Shown: in pieces, positions 6,889 to 16,023 of the stretch
How the letters are laid out: the number at the start of each line of letters is the position of its first letter
How positions within the stretch are numbered: the first letter of the stretch is position 1
Origin: Dietzia sp. B32
Lineage (GTDB): Bacteria; Actinomycetota; Actinomycetes; Mycobacteriales; Mycobacteriaceae
Direction: 5' to 3'
Length of the DNA stretch: 64,000 nucleotides
NCBI RefSeq assembly: GCF_024732245.1
Contig: NZ_CP093845.1
Coordinates: 2,986,272 to 3,050,271 of the forward strand
Notes under the pieces: generated by a model
Database searches by the model: none
Told to the model about the DNA's origin: nothing
The model's input: the letters and a program-made list of their open reading frames with translations, nothing else
Made by a program: the position numbers and the translations under genes

Positions 6889-9153
6889 ATGCCACTGCAC
6901 TACCCCTTCAGCGCTGTCGTCGGTTCCGACGACATGGCGCTGGCCCTGACCCTGACCGCGGTGTCCCCGGCGGTCGGCGGCGTGCTGATCCGCGGCGAGA
7001 AGGGCACGGCCAAGTCCACGATGGTCCGCGCCCTCACCGGGATCCTGCCGGAGGTCGAGGTCGTCACCGGCGACCGCTTCTCCTCCGCACCTGACGACCG
7101 CGGCTCCGAGACCCCGGACGGGCGTATCCCCCACGACGCGCCCACCGAGCGGCGGCCCGTCCGCCTGGTCGAGCTACCAATCGGGGTGTCCGAGGACCGC
7201 ATCACCGGATCACTACACCTGGAGAGTGCGCTTGCCGACGGGGTGACCGTGTTCCAACCGGGCCTACTCGCCCGCGCACACCGCGGACTGCTCTACGTGG
7301 ACGAGGTCAACCTGCTCCACGACCACGTGGTGGACCTGCTGCTCGACGCCGCCGCGATGGGCCGGGTGACCGTGGAGCGCGACGGCATCTCGGTGGAGCA
7401 CGCCGCGCGCTTCGTGCTGATCGGCACCATGAACCCCGAGGAGGGTGAGCTCCGGCCCCAGCTCCTGGACCGCTTCGGCCTCACCGTGGAGGTGGCCGCG
7501 CCCCGGGACCCGGAGCTGCGCGCCGAGGTGGTGCGCCGCCGGATCGCGTTCGAGGCCGACCCGGCGGGATTCGTCGCCGCCCACGCCGCCGACGAGGCCG
7601 CAGTGCGCGAGCGGATCGCCGCCGCGCGGCGCGTACTCGACCGGGTGAGACTGACCCCCTGGGCGCTGTCCACCATCGCCCGGGTGTGTGCGGGCTTCGA
7701 CGTGGACGGCATGCGCGCCGACATCGTTACCGCCCGCACCGCCGCCGCCCACGCCGCATGGCAGGGCCGGACCCGGATCACCCGCGAGGACATCCGCGTC
7801 GCCGCGCGCATGGCACTGCCCCACCGCCGCCGTCGTGCCCCGTTCGATGCGCCGGGGCTCGACGAGGACCTGTTGGAACGGCTCCTGGGCGACGACGACG
7901 AGCCCGATCCCGACCCCCGGGACGAGACCGCGCCAGCCGACGACGCCGAACAGTCGGAGTCCGCAGACGAGTCCGCGTCGGCAGACACGACGGATGCCGA
8001 GTCGACCCCGGCGCGGGCCTCGGCCGAGGACGCCGGGCACGAGCACGCACCCGAGCAGACCGAGCAGACCGAGGACAGCCCCGACGCTGCCGACGCCTCC
8101 GGCACCGCGGGCACCGACCAGGCGGACGGCCACTCGGACGACGACGCCGACAGCCGAGCCGACGAGCTGCCCGGCGGACACGCCGCGGAGGACACCCCCG
8201 GCGACGGCTCGCGGTCCGACGCACCCGGGCCCATCCCGCCCGAGCCGGGCACAGTCACCGCGGCCGCGGCGCCGTACCGCACCCGCCTGCTCGCCGTCGC
8301 CGGTACCGGCCAGGGCGCGGCCGGCCGCCGGTCGAGGGCCATTACCAGCACTGGCCGCCGCATCGGCGCGGGCGCGTTCACCGGGGCCGACCTGCACCTG
8401 CCCGCCACGATCCGCTCCGCCGCGCCGCAGCAGTCCGCCCGGGGTCGCGAGGCCGGCCGCAACGGCGGTCGACTCCGGCTGGCCGCCGAGGACCTGCGCT
8501 CGGCGGTGCGCGAGGGCCGCGAGTCCAACCTCGTGCTGTTCTGCGTGGACGCCTCCGGCTCCATGGCCGCCCGCACCCGGATGGAGCAGGTCAAGACCGC
8601 GATCCTCTCCCTACTGCTGGACGCCTACCGCCGCCGCGACAAGGTGGGACTGGTGACCTTCCGCGGGTCCGCGGCCCACGTGACCCTGCCGCCCACCTCG
8701 TCGGTCGACATCGCGGCCACCCGCCTCGCGGAACTCCCAGCGGGCGGCCGGACCCCACTGGCCGAGGGACTGCTCACCGCCGCCGAGGTCCTGCGCATCG
8801 AAGGCGTCCGCGATCCGCGGCGGCGGGCCCTCCTCGTCGTCGTCACCGACGGCCGCGCCACCCACGGCCCGGACGCCCTCGCCAGGTCCCGCACCGCGGC
8901 GACCGGGCTGGCCTCCCTCGGCGTGGCCTCGGTGGTGGTGGACTGCGAGACCGGCCGCTTCCGGATGGGCCTGGCCTCCGAGCTCGCCGGGCACCTGGGC
9001 GCCGACCACGTGCCGTTGGGCGAGGTCACCGCCGAGGGACTCACCGATACCGTCCGCGCCCGCACCGCGCACCCAGGTTCCGCCGACCGCGGCCCGGCCC
9101 CGGACGACCGCATGCGACCCGGCCATCCGCGCACCGAAGGTGAGGTGGCCTGA
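6889..9153 (+). CDS. Fused ChlI/ChlD-type chelatase subunit (AAA+ plus VWA), probable cobaltochelatase component
   Basis: 754 residues. An N-terminal AAA+ ATPase has Walker A GEKGTAKST (36-44) and Walker B LLYVDEVNLL. A very acidic Asp/Glu/Ala/Ser-rich linker spans about 335-450. The C-terminal VWA domain begins near 546 with the MIDAS motif VDASGSM, followed by TDGRATHG. It unites the BchI/ChlI and BchD/ChlD subunits of magnesium chelatase. Placement behind a B12 riboswitch and before cobO indicates cobalt insertion into hydrogenobyrinic acid diamide, with a CobN-type large subunit encoded elsewhere. The stop overlaps the cobO start by 1 nt. Confidence 0.9.
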   Translation: MPLHYPFSAVVGSDDMALALTLTAVSPAVGGVLIRGEKGTAKSTMVRALTGILPEVEVVTGDRFSSAPDDRGSETPDGRIPHDAPTERRPVRLVELPIGVSEDRITGSLHLESALADGVTVFQPGLLARAHRGLLYVDEVNLLHDHVVDLLLDAAAMGRVTVERDGISVEHAARFVLIGTMNPEEGELRPQLLDRFGLTVEVAAPRDPELRAEVVRRRIAFEADPAGFVAAHAADEAAVRERIAAARRVLDRVRLTPWALSTIARVCAGFDVDGMRADIVTARTAAAHAAWQGRTRITREDIRVAARMALPHRRRRAPFDAPGLDEDLLERLLGDDDEPDPDPRDETAPADDAEQSESADESASADTTDAESTPARASAEDAGHEHAPEQTEQTEDSPDAADASGTAGTDQADGHSDDDADSRADELPGGHAAEDTPGDGSRSDAPGPIPPEPGTVTAAAAPYRTRLLAVAGTGQGAAGRRSRAITSTGRRIGAGAFTGADLHLPATIRSAAPQQSARGREAGRNGGRLRLAAEDLRSAVREGRESNLVLFCVDASGSMAARTRMEQVKTAILSLLLDAYRRRDKVGLVTFRGSAAHVTLPPTSSVDIAATRLAELPAGGRTPLAEGLLTAAEVLRIEGVRDPRRRALLVVVTDGRATHGPDALARSRTAATGLASLGVASVVVDCETGRFRMGLASELAGHLGADHVPLGEVTAEGLTDTVRARTAHPGSADRGPAPDDRMRPGHPRTEGEVA

Positions 9154-9767
9154 TGCCCAAGGGACAGCCGGAGATCGTGCCCGACGACGGGCTCAGCACC
9201 CGCCAACGCCGCAACCGGCCGCTGGTCATGGTCCACACCGGGCCCGGCAAGGGAAAGTCCACCGCCGCGTTCGGCCTGGCGATGCGCGCCTGGAACCAGG
9301 GCTGGGACATCGGGGTGTTCCAGTTCGTCAAGTCCGCCAAGTGGCGCATCGGCGAGCAGACCGTCATGGAACGCCTCGCCCGCCTGCACGACGAGACCGG
9401 CGAGGGCGGGCCCGTCGAGTGGCACAAGATGGGCTCGGGGTGGTCGTGGTCGCGCAAGGACGGCACCGAGGACGACCACGCCGCCGACGCCGCCGAAGGA
9501 TGGGCCGAGATCAAGCGGCGCCTCGCCGACGAGCGGCACGACCTCTACCTGCTCGACGAGTTCACCTATCCCATGAAATGGGGCTGGGTGGATGTCGACG
9601 ACGTGGTCGCCACCCTCGCGAACCGCCCCGGCCGGCAACACGTGGTGATCACCGGCCGCGACGCCGACCCCCGGCTGCTCGAGGTCGCCGACCTGGTCAC
9701 CGAGATGGGCAAGGTCAAGCACCCGATGGACGCCGGGCAGAAGGGGCAGCGGGGCATCGAATGGTGA
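9153..9767 (+). CDS. cobO: Cob(I)yrinic acid a,c-diamide adenosyltransferase CobO
   Basis: 204 residues of the BtuR/CobO/CobP family. The P-loop GPGKGKSTAAFGLAMR is near residue 28, and WHKMGSGWSW and LYLLDEFTYPMKWGW are typical. It transfers the 5'-deoxyadenosyl group of ATP to reduced corrinoid. The ATG at 9153 overlaps the TGA of the chelatase gene, and its own stop overlaps the cobB start, so the three genes form one tightly coupled unit under the B12 riboswitch. Confidence 0.94.
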   Translation: MPKGQPEIVPDDGLSTRQRRNRPLVMVHTGPGKGKSTAAFGLAMRAWNQGWDIGVFQFVKSAKWRIGEQTVMERLARLHDETGEGGPVEWHKMGSGWSWSRKDGTEDDHAADAAEGWAEIKRRLADERHDLYLLDEFTYPMKWGWVDVDDVVATLANRPGRQHVVITGRDADPRLLEVADLVTEMGKVKHPMDAGQKGQRGIEW

Positions 9768-11275
9768 CCGAGCTGCCGCGCATCGTGGTGGCCGCACCGG
9801 CGTCGGGGCACGGCAAGACCACCGTCGCGACCGGCCTCATGGCGGCGCTACGCCGCACCGGGCTGGAGGTCTCGGGGCACAAGGTGGGCCCCGACTACAT
9901 CGACCCCGGGTACCACGCTCTGGCCACCGGGCGGGCGGGCCGCAATCTGGACCCGCACCTGGTGGGCGAGGAGCGGATCGTGCCGCTGCTGCTGCACGGC
10001 GCCGGCGCGGGAGGGGGCGCGGGCGGGACCGGGATCGGCGCCGGGCGGCCCGCCGACGTCGCGGTGATCGAGGGCGTCATGGGCCTGTACGACGGGCACA
10101 TCGGCGGCGACGGGTTCGCCTCCACCGCCCACGTCGCCGCGCTCACCGGGACCCCCGTCGTGCTGGTGGTGGACATCTCCCACGCCTCGCGCAGCATCGC
10201 CGCGGTGGTGCTGGGGATGGCCTCCTTCGACCCGGCTGTGCGGATCGCCGGGGTGGTGCTCAACAAGGCTGGCTCGGTCCGCCACTCCGACGAGGTCCGA
10301 CGCGCGCTGGCGCCCCTCGGCATCCCGGTGCTGGGTGTCCTCCAGCGCGACGACGACGTCACCGCCCCCTCCCGCCATCTCGGCCTGGTCCCCGCCGCCG
10401 AACGCCCGGAGGCCGCGCGCTCGCTCGACCACCTGGCCGGGAAGGTGGCCGCGTCGATCGACCTGGAGGCCGTCATGCGGATCGCGCGTGAGGCGCCGCC
10501 GCTGGCGGGCGAGGCGTGGTCGGCGGGAGCAGCGTTGGGCGGCATCGGCACTGGTGGTGTCGGCGCGGGCCGAGGCACGGCGGTGGATGACCGGGCCCAC
10601 GAGGTCGACGACGACGAGGTCCGCCCGCTCATCGCCGTGGCCGGTGGCCGGGCCTTCACCTTCCGCTACGCCGAGACGGTCGAGTTGCTCGAGGCGGCCG
10701 GTTGCTCGGTCGCGCCGTTCGACCCGCTGGCCGACGAGACACTTCCCGAGACCACTGCGGGGATCTACCTCGGGGGCGGGTTCCCCGAGGTGCACGCCGC
10801 GGACCTCGCCGCCAACGCGCCGATGCTGGGGGCGCTGCGCGCGGCGACGATGGCCGGGACGCCAACGGTCGCCGAGTGCGCGGGCCTGCTCTACCTCTGT
10901 CGCACCCTCGACGGGACGCCGATGGTCGGTGCGGTCGACGCCGACGCGGCCATGGCCCCGCGGCTCACGCTGGCCTACCGCCGGTCGACCGCCGTCGCCG
11001 ACAGTGTCCTGGCGACCGCCGGCACCGAGGTCACCGGCCACGAGTTCCACCGCACGGCCGTGAACCCGCCCGCCGGCGCGGCGGGCTCGCGCGCGGACGA
11101 ATCGGGAGCAGCTCCCGCATGGACCAGCAGCGCCGGACCGGAGGGCTTCGTCAGCGGGTCGGTCCACGCGTCCTACCTACACACGCACTGGGCGGGGCAT
11201 CCGGCGATGGCGGCCCGGTTCGCGGCGCACGCGCGGCGCTTCGCCACCGCGCGTCGGCCCGCCCGACTCGGCTAG
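9761..11275 (+). CDS. cobB: Hydrogenobyrinic/cobyrinic acid a,c-diamide synthase CobB
   Basis: 504 residues from the ATG at 9761, which overlaps the end of cobO; a GTG one codon later is possible. The N-terminal ATPase half has PASGHGKTTVATGLM, KVGPDYIDPGYH and VIEGVMGLYDG. The C-terminal glutamine amidotransferase half has GIYLGGGFPEVHA, VAECAGLLYL with the catalytic Cys, and SYLHTHWAGHP with the His. It amidates the a and c carboxylates using glutamine and ATP. Gly/Ala-rich insertions at about 84-103 and 250-275 lengthen the protein compared with relatives. The upstream in-frame extension inside cobO is not coding for this gene. Confidence 0.92.
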   Translation: MVTELPRIVVAAPASGHGKTTVATGLMAALRRTGLEVSGHKVGPDYIDPGYHALATGRAGRNLDPHLVGEERIVPLLLHGAGAGGGAGGTGIGAGRPADVAVIEGVMGLYDGHIGGDGFASTAHVAALTGTPVVLVVDISHASRSIAAVVLGMASFDPAVRIAGVVLNKAGSVRHSDEVRRALAPLGIPVLGVLQRDDDVTAPSRHLGLVPAAERPEAARSLDHLAGKVAASIDLEAVMRIAREAPPLAGEAWSAGAALGGIGTGGVGAGRGTAVDDRAHEVDDDEVRPLIAVAGGRAFTFRYAETVELLEAAGCSVAPFDPLADETLPETTAGIYLGGGFPEVHAADLAANAPMLGALRAATMAGTPTVAECAGLLYLCRTLDGTPMVGAVDADAAMAPRLTLAYRRSTAVADSVLATAGTEVTGHEFHRTAVNPPAGAAGSRADESGAAPAWTSSAGPEGFVSGSVHASYLHTHWAGHPAMAARFAAHARRFATARRPARLG

Positions 11276-11284
11276 CCGGGCCCC

Positions 11285-11551
11285 TTGCGGTCGCGGGCGC
11301 GTTCTGGCCGAATAGGCGTAGACCCGGCATCCGGTTCGCTGACCGCCCGGGGCGGGACGACCACCGAGGAGATCGAGATCGACGGCGACACGGCCACCGT
11401 CACGGTGGTCAACACGCTCACCGCACGCGCCGACGTGAAGGACTTCATGGGGATGTCACTGGACGAGGGGCAGACCATGACGTTGACTCTGCGCGGCCGC
11501 TACACGGTGGACGACGACCGGATCCGCGAGATCCACATCAAGTTGCTCTAA
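11285..11551 (+). pseudogene. C-terminal fragment resembling an NTF2/SnoaL-like domain
   Basis: The 88-residue frame has a convincing beta-rich half (EEIEIDGDTATVTVVNTL ... TMTLTLRGRYTVDDDRIREIHIKL) resembling the last strands of an NTF2/SnoaL fold. It lacks the N-terminal helices and has no good ribosome-binding site. The first 20 or so residues do not look related. It lies between convergent cobB and cobK, where decayed genes are tolerated. A real small protein cannot be excluded. Confidence 0.4.
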
Positions 11552-11577
11552 CCGCGATCCTCGGGGCGCCGGCCAGG

Positions 11578-12318
11578 TCAGTCAGCGACGCTGGCCCACT
11601 CCGCGGCGGCAGCGGCACTGCCCACCACCGGAACGCCCGGCGCGGACCCGGGCCGCCGCACCACCACGACCGGTACGCCGAGCTCGTCGGCCACGGCCAT
11701 CTTCGACCACGTGTGACCGCCGCCCGAGTCCTTGGTGACCAGCACGTCCACGCCGTGGTCGGCGAAGAGCTCGCGCTCACCCTCCACCGAGTAGGGGCCG
11801 CGGTTCAGCAGCAGTCGCCACGACGCGGGCAGCTCCACCTCCGGCGGGTCCACCACCCTGACGAGCGCGTGGTGCTCGGCGAGCGGGCCGACGAACCTGT
11901 CCAGCGACTGCCGGCCGATCGTGAGGAACGGCCGCCGGCCCACGCGGGACGCGGTAGCGGCGGCCTCGTCGTGGTCGTCCACCCAGTGCCAGCCGTCCGC
12001 ACCGGGGGCGGCGACCCACCCCGGTCGCTCGAGGCGCAGCAGCGGGACCTCTGCGGCCGCGCAGGCGGCTGCGGCATTGGCCGAGATGCCGGCGGCGAAG
12101 GGGTGGGTGGCGTCCACGACCGCGGTGACGCCGGCCTCCGTGAGGTGCCGCCGGAGCCCGTCGATGCCGCCGAACCCGCCGACGCGCACCTCCCCCACCG
12201 GCAACCGGGGCCGCGCGACCCGGCCCGCCAGAGACGAGGAGAACCGCAGGCCGCCCTCCTGCAGCAGGACGGCGAGGTCGCGGGCCTCGGCGGTGCCGCC
12301 GAGGATCAGCACGCTCAT
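11578..12318 (-). CDS. cobK: Precorrin-6A reductase CobK
   Basis: 246 residues from the ATG at 12318, which overlaps the cobQ stop by 4 bp (ATGA); the 80-residue in-frame extension upstream lies inside cobQ and is not used. MSVLILGGTAEARDLA is the signature N-terminus of CobK/CbiJ, followed by VDATHPFAAGISANA, the GRQSLDRF region and VTKDSGGGHTWSKM. The enzyme reduces precorrin-6A to precorrin-6B with NAD(P)H. It is the downstream member of a minus-strand pair with cobQ. Confidence 0.92.
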   Translation of the reverse strand: MSVLILGGTAEARDLAVLLQEGGLRFSSSLAGRVARPRLPVGEVRVGGFGGIDGLRRHLTEAGVTAVVDATHPFAAGISANAAAACAAAEVPLLRLERPGWVAAPGADGWHWVDDHDEAAATASRVGRRPFLTIGRQSLDRFVGPLAEHHALVRVVDPPEVELPASWRLLLNRGPYSVEGERELFADHGVDVLVTKDSGGGHTWSKMAVADELGVPVVVVRRPGSAPGVPVVGSAAAAAEWASVAD

Positions 12319-13865
12319 CGGTCCGCCCCCGGCGGCAGCAGCGGCAGCTCCGGAGCACCCGAGCGGGCCAACTCGAGAAGCGCGTCCAGGTCGAGGTGCT
12401 CCTCGGCGAGATCGGCCAGCAGGTCGAGGCGGGCCTCGCGGGCCCGCGCGAAGCTCACCGATGACGCCGGGCGCGCACGACCCACGCCGCCACAGCCGCC
12501 GACGACCTCGGCCAGCAGCGCCGACCGGAAGCCGTCCGATTCGAGGGTTCCGTGCCACATGGTGCCGAACACGCGGCCCCGCCGGGCTCCGCCGGGGAAC
12601 TCCTCGTCGTCGTCGACCCGCTCGGCCCCGCCGCCGACGCTCACCCTGCCGTGGTGGATCTCATACCCGCCCACGTCCTGACCCAGCGCACGTCCGGTGG
12701 GCAGTCGCAGGACCTTCTCGGCGCCGAAGCGAGTGGTGGCGGGAAGCAGTCCGAGGCCGGTCACCCGCGCGCCGGGCTCGCCCTCGATGCCGTCCGGGTC
12801 GGAGATCTCCCCGCCGAGCATCTGGAAGCCGCCACAAATCCCCAGCACCGCGCCGCCGCGCTCGACGTGGGAGGTGAGCGCCCGGTCGAGGCCCCGGGCG
12901 CAGAGCCAGGCGAGGTCGTCGAGGGTGGCGCGGGTCCCGGGGACGACGACGAGGTCCGCCCCCGCGAGGTCGCGGGGCTCCGTGACGTACTCCAGATCGA
13001 CGTCCGCCTCCAGGCCGAGGGCGTCGACGTCGGTGAAGTTGCTGATCCGCGGCAGACGGATCACGGCCACCCGCAGGGTGGCGGCGGCGTCGGCGGCGCG
13101 GGGACCCACCGCGAGGGCGTCCTCCGAGTCCAGCCAGAGGTCGGGATTCCAGGGCAGCACCCCGTGGACCGGCCGGCCGGTGAGGTCCTCGATCTGCCGC
13201 AGCCCGGGGGCCAGCAGCGTCGGGTCGCCGCGGAACTTGTTGATGACGAACCCGGCGACCAGCCGCTGATCGGCGGGCTCGAGCAGCGCGACCGTGCCGT
13301 AGAGGGCGGCGAAAACGCCTCCGCGGTCGATGTCCCCCACCACGACGACGGGCATGTCCGCGTGACGGGCCAGCCCCATGTTGACGTAGTCGCTCGAGCG
13401 CAGGTTGATCTCGGTGGGGCTGCCGGCTCCCTCGCAGATGACGAGCTCGTGGCGGGAGGCGAGGTCGGAGTAGGCGGCGAACGCGGCGTCGGCCAGGTGG
13501 GCCCGTCCGTCGACGAAGTCGCGGGAGGACACCGACCCGGCCGGCTGTCCCATCACCACCACGTGGCTACGCCGGTCGCCACCGGGCTTGAGGAGCACAG
13601 GGTTCATCGCCGGCTCCGGGGCCACGCCCGCGGCCAGGGCCTGGATCCACTGCGCGCGCCCGATCTCGGCGGTGCCGTCCGGGCCTGTGCCGTGCGGACC
13701 TGTGCGGCGAGGGGCGGCGACCACCATCGAGTTGTTGGACATGTTCTGGGCCTTGAACGGGGCCACGTCGATGCCGCGTCGGGCGAACGCCCGACACAGC
13801 GCGGTGGCCACGACGCTCTTCCCAGAATCCGAGGTCGTACCGGCGATGAGCAGGGAGGCGACCAT
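12315..13865 (-). CDS. cobQ: Cobyric acid synthase CobQ
   Basis: 516 residues. The ATPase domain starts LLIAGTTSDSGKSVVATALCR, with FKAQNMSNNSMV near 40, CEGAGSPTEINLR near 144 and VVVGDIDRGGVFAALYGT near 175. The C-terminal glutamine amidotransferase half has GICGGFQMLGG with the nucleophile Cys and YEIHHGRV. It amidates the b, d, e and g side chains of adenosylcobyrinic acid diamide. TAGGAT lies 8 nt before the ATG, so the mRNA may be nearly leaderless. No second B12 riboswitch is visible in front of it. Confidence 0.94.
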   Translation of the reverse strand: MVASLLIAGTTSDSGKSVVATALCRAFARRGIDVAPFKAQNMSNNSMVVAAPRRTGPHGTGPDGTAEIGRAQWIQALAAGVAPEPAMNPVLLKPGGDRRSHVVVMGQPAGSVSSRDFVDGRAHLADAAFAAYSDLASRHELVICEGAGSPTEINLRSSDYVNMGLARHADMPVVVVGDIDRGGVFAALYGTVALLEPADQRLVAGFVINKFRGDPTLLAPGLRQIEDLTGRPVHGVLPWNPDLWLDSEDALAVGPRAADAAATLRVAVIRLPRISNFTDVDALGLEADVDLEYVTEPRDLAGADLVVVPGTRATLDDLAWLCARGLDRALTSHVERGGAVLGICGGFQMLGGEISDPDGIEGEPGARVTGLGLLPATTRFGAEKVLRLPTGRALGQDVGGYEIHHGRVSVGGGAERVDDDEEFPGGARRGRVFGTMWHGTLESDGFRSALLAEVVGGCGGVGRARPASSVSFARAREARLDLLADLAEEHLDLDALLELARSGAPELPLLPPGADR

Positions 13866-13879
13866 GGAGATCGATCCTA
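13866..13879 (-). promoter_or_regulatory. Probable cobQ-cobK -10 element with very short or absent leader
   Basis: The minus strand reads TAGGAT (13879-13874), then 8 nt, then the cobQ ATG. A TANNNT hexamer at this distance would place the transcription start at or within a base or two of the initiation codon. No Shine-Dalgarno sequence is present. Confidence 0.4.
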
Positions 13880-13977
13880 GTCGGGCGCTCCTGACCCGCC
13901 CGACCGGGCCGACCCGCGTCCGAGGTGGGGTCGCGGCGTGGTGGTGGGGCCAGCTGTGGTGATGAGTCGAGCGATGG

Positions 13978-14051
13978 TGGGGCCAGCGGGGCTCGAACCC
14001 GCGACCAGCGGATTATGAGTCCGCGGCTCTAACCAACTGAGCTATAGCCCC
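13978..14051 (-). tRNA. tRNA with CAT anticodon (elongator Met or Ile2)
   Basis: A full cloverleaf: acceptor GGGGCTA paired with TGGCCCC (one G.U), D arm GCTC/GAGC, anticodon arm GCGGA-CTCATAA-TCCGC, and T arm GCGGG-TTCGAGC-CCCGC. CCA is encoded at 13975-13977. The anticodon is CAT. It is not the initiator, because position 1 pairs normally and the anticodon stem lacks the three G-C pairs. It could be elongator Met or the lysidine-modified Ile2; I cannot tell which. Confidence 0.92.
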
Positions 14052-14103
14052 CCGCACGCGCCGGGTACGTCACCGGCACGCGCGGCGCAATCGTAGCAAG
14101 GCG

Positions 14104-15492
14104 TCAGGAGCCTCCGGCGGGCCACCAGACCGCGCGGACATCGGCCAGTCCGTCCTCGACGACAGCGGGAGGGTCATCCCACACCTGCACGCGCCTCCCG
14201 GGGGCCTCGTAGGGCGGGGACCCCGGGTCCCCGGAGCGGACGAAGTCGACCCACGACCGGTGCATCGCATCGACGAGCTCCGGCGGCGCATCCGCTCCGA
14301 GGTAGGCCCGCACGTTCGCGGCTTCCGGAACCGACCAGAAGAACGGCAGGTCCGCGCAGTGGACGGCGCCGCGGCCCTCGGCCCAGCGGAAGTCGTACAC
14401 CCAGGTGGGCGCGCCGGCGGCCACCCGGGTCTCCGCCGCCCGCACGACGGTCGAGTGGATGGTCGCGGCGTCGACCACCGCCCCCACCGCCCGGCGCAGC
14501 GACTTGCCCGCCGACTGCCTGGCCAGCGCGCGCAGTCCGGTGGTGGGCAGCTCCTGGGACCGCAGGATCATCGCGGCACCCGGCACCAGCGCCGGCCCGG
14601 GGAGGGCCCGGACGACCCCCTCGAACTCCGTGGCCGTGGAGCCGATGAGCAGTGGCAGGTCGAGCCCGGGACCGCTCCCGATGCCCTCCAGGGGCGGGAC
14701 CGGGACGGTGTCGTCGCCGACCGTCGGCCGGAACGGCATGAGGAAGGGATTGTCCTTGCGCAGGCGCCGGTGGAACTCGTCGACGGCACCCCGGCCGCCG
14801 GCGGCCAACTCCGCGGCGGTCGTCCCCTTGGGTGCCTGAGCGGCGGGCGATCGCAGTACCGCGGGCGACGAGGCGATCCCCCGGTGGAACAGGCCGGCCG
14901 CCAACGGCGAGGCGAGCAGGCAGAGCACCGCCCCGCCGCCCGCCGACTGACCCGACACCGTGACCTGCCCGGGGTCGCCGCCGAACGCCGCGATCTCGTC
15001 GCGGACCCACTCCAGGGCCATGATCCAATCCCGCACCCCGCGGTTGTCCGGGGCGTCGGGGAACGCGGTGAACCCCTCGACGCCCAGGCGGTAGCCCACC
15101 GAGACCACGACGATCCCGGCGCGCGCGAAGGCGGTCCCGTCGAACCAGGGCTGGTGCGACGATCCGGACTCCCAGCCGCCGCCGTGGATCCACACCAGCA
15201 CCGGGTGGCCCGTGCCCTGGGCGGGAGCCCACACGTCGACGTGCAGGATGTCCGTGCCGGCGACGATCGGCTCGGGGATCGCCGGATCGGGGTCGAAGCG
15301 CAGCCGCTGCGCGGTGGCCGCCGGCCGGGTGGCGTCGCGGACGCCCGGCCACGGTTCGCGGCGGACCGGGGCGGCGAACCGCAGGTCGCCGACGGGGTCC
15401 TCGGCGTACGGAATGCCGTAGTAGCGGACCACATCCCCCAGATCGGTGCCCTTGACGCGGCCGGTGGACAGCGCGATCTCGACGTCGGTCAT
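14104..15492 (-). CDS. Type B carboxylesterase/lipase
   Basis: 462 residues of the COesterase alpha/beta-hydrolase family. Visible motifs are the oxyanion-hole block VLVWIHGGGWESGS (near 95-108), WVRDEIAAFGGDPGQVTVSGQSAGG with the nucleophilic Ser in GQSAG, and the late His-containing region HCADLPFFW. No signal peptide is seen, so it is cytoplasmic. Substrates are probably short-chain esters or xenobiotics and cannot be deduced. It stands alone between a tRNA and a divergent SnoaL-like gene. Confidence 0.88.
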   Translation of the reverse strand: MTDVEIALSTGRVKGTDLGDVVRYYGIPYAEDPVGDLRFAAPVRREPWPGVRDATRPAATAQRLRFDPDPAIPEPIVAGTDILHVDVWAPAQGTGHPVLVWIHGGGWESGSSHQPWFDGTAFARAGIVVVSVGYRLGVEGFTAFPDAPDNRGVRDWIMALEWVRDEIAAFGGDPGQVTVSGQSAGGGAVLCLLASPLAAGLFHRGIASSPAVLRSPAAQAPKGTTAAELAAGGRGAVDEFHRRLRKDNPFLMPFRPTVGDDTVPVPPLEGIGSGPGLDLPLLIGSTATEFEGVVRALPGPALVPGAAMILRSQELPTTGLRALARQSAGKSLRRAVGAVVDAATIHSTVVRAAETRVAAGAPTWVYDFRWAEGRGAVHCADLPFFWSVPEAANVRAYLGADAPPELVDAMHRSWVDFVRSGDPGSPPYEAPGRRVQVWDDPPAVVEDGLADVRAVWWPAGGS

Positions 15493-15551
15493 GGCGGCCA
15501 GATTAGCGACGACAGCTGAGATCCCCCGGCGATCACTGCTACCAAGGGGAG

Positions 15552-15974
15552 ATGACGAGTGACAGGGACCTGATCATCGAGCGTCTGGCCGACGTGGCCG
15601 CAGCGTTGGACTCACGTGACTGGGCCGGGCTGGGCGAGCTGTTCACCGAGTCCGCGACCGGGTACGGCGCGACCGGTCGGCAGGCGATCGTCGAGAGGGT
15701 CAGGGAGCACCTCGGGGGCTGCGGACCATCCCAGCACCTGTTGGGCAACCATCGGGTGCAGCTCGCCTTCCATGGAGACGAGGACCGGGCGCGGAGCCTC
15801 ACGTATGCGCGGGTCCTCCACCTCGGCGCCGGGGACCGGTCCGATCTGTCCTACGAGTGCTTCGGCGAGTACTCGGACCTGTGGACCCGGACGCCGGACG
15901 GCTGGCGGATCGACTCGAGGAGGTTCCACATCAGCTTCGACCGAGGCGATTTCCGGACACTCCAACCGGGCTGA
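15552..15974 (+). CDS. SnoaL/NTF2-like domain protein
   Basis: 140 residues, a single cone-shaped NTF2-like domain: helix DLIIERLADVAAALDSRDWAGLGELFTESA, then GRQAIVERVREHLGG, then beta strands ending WRIDSRRFHISFDRGDF. Members include polyketide cyclases, ketosteroid isomerases and many non-enzymatic binders, so no reaction is proposed. AAGGGGAG lies just before the ATG. The gene diverges from the carboxylesterase and precedes the broken RibD_C gene. Confidence 0.75.
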   Translation: MTSDRDLIIERLADVAAALDSRDWAGLGELFTESATGYGATGRQAIVERVREHLGGCGPSQHLLGNHRVQLAFHGDEDRARSLTYARVLHLGAGDRSDLSYECFGEYSDLWTRTPDGWRIDSRRFHISFDRGDFRTLQPG

Positions 15975-16023
15975 CCTCCGGGCACCTCCCATGGGAGGCG
16001 TCCACGATCTAGGACGCAACACC

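Noticed and set aside
9140-9760. Long N-terminal extension of cobB through cobO
   Set aside because: The extra 207 codons are a shadow of cobO; cobB family homology starts exactly at the ATG at 9761.
13978-14051. Initiator tRNA-fMet
   Set aside because: Position 1 pairs with 72 and the anticodon stem lacks the three G-C pairs of initiators.
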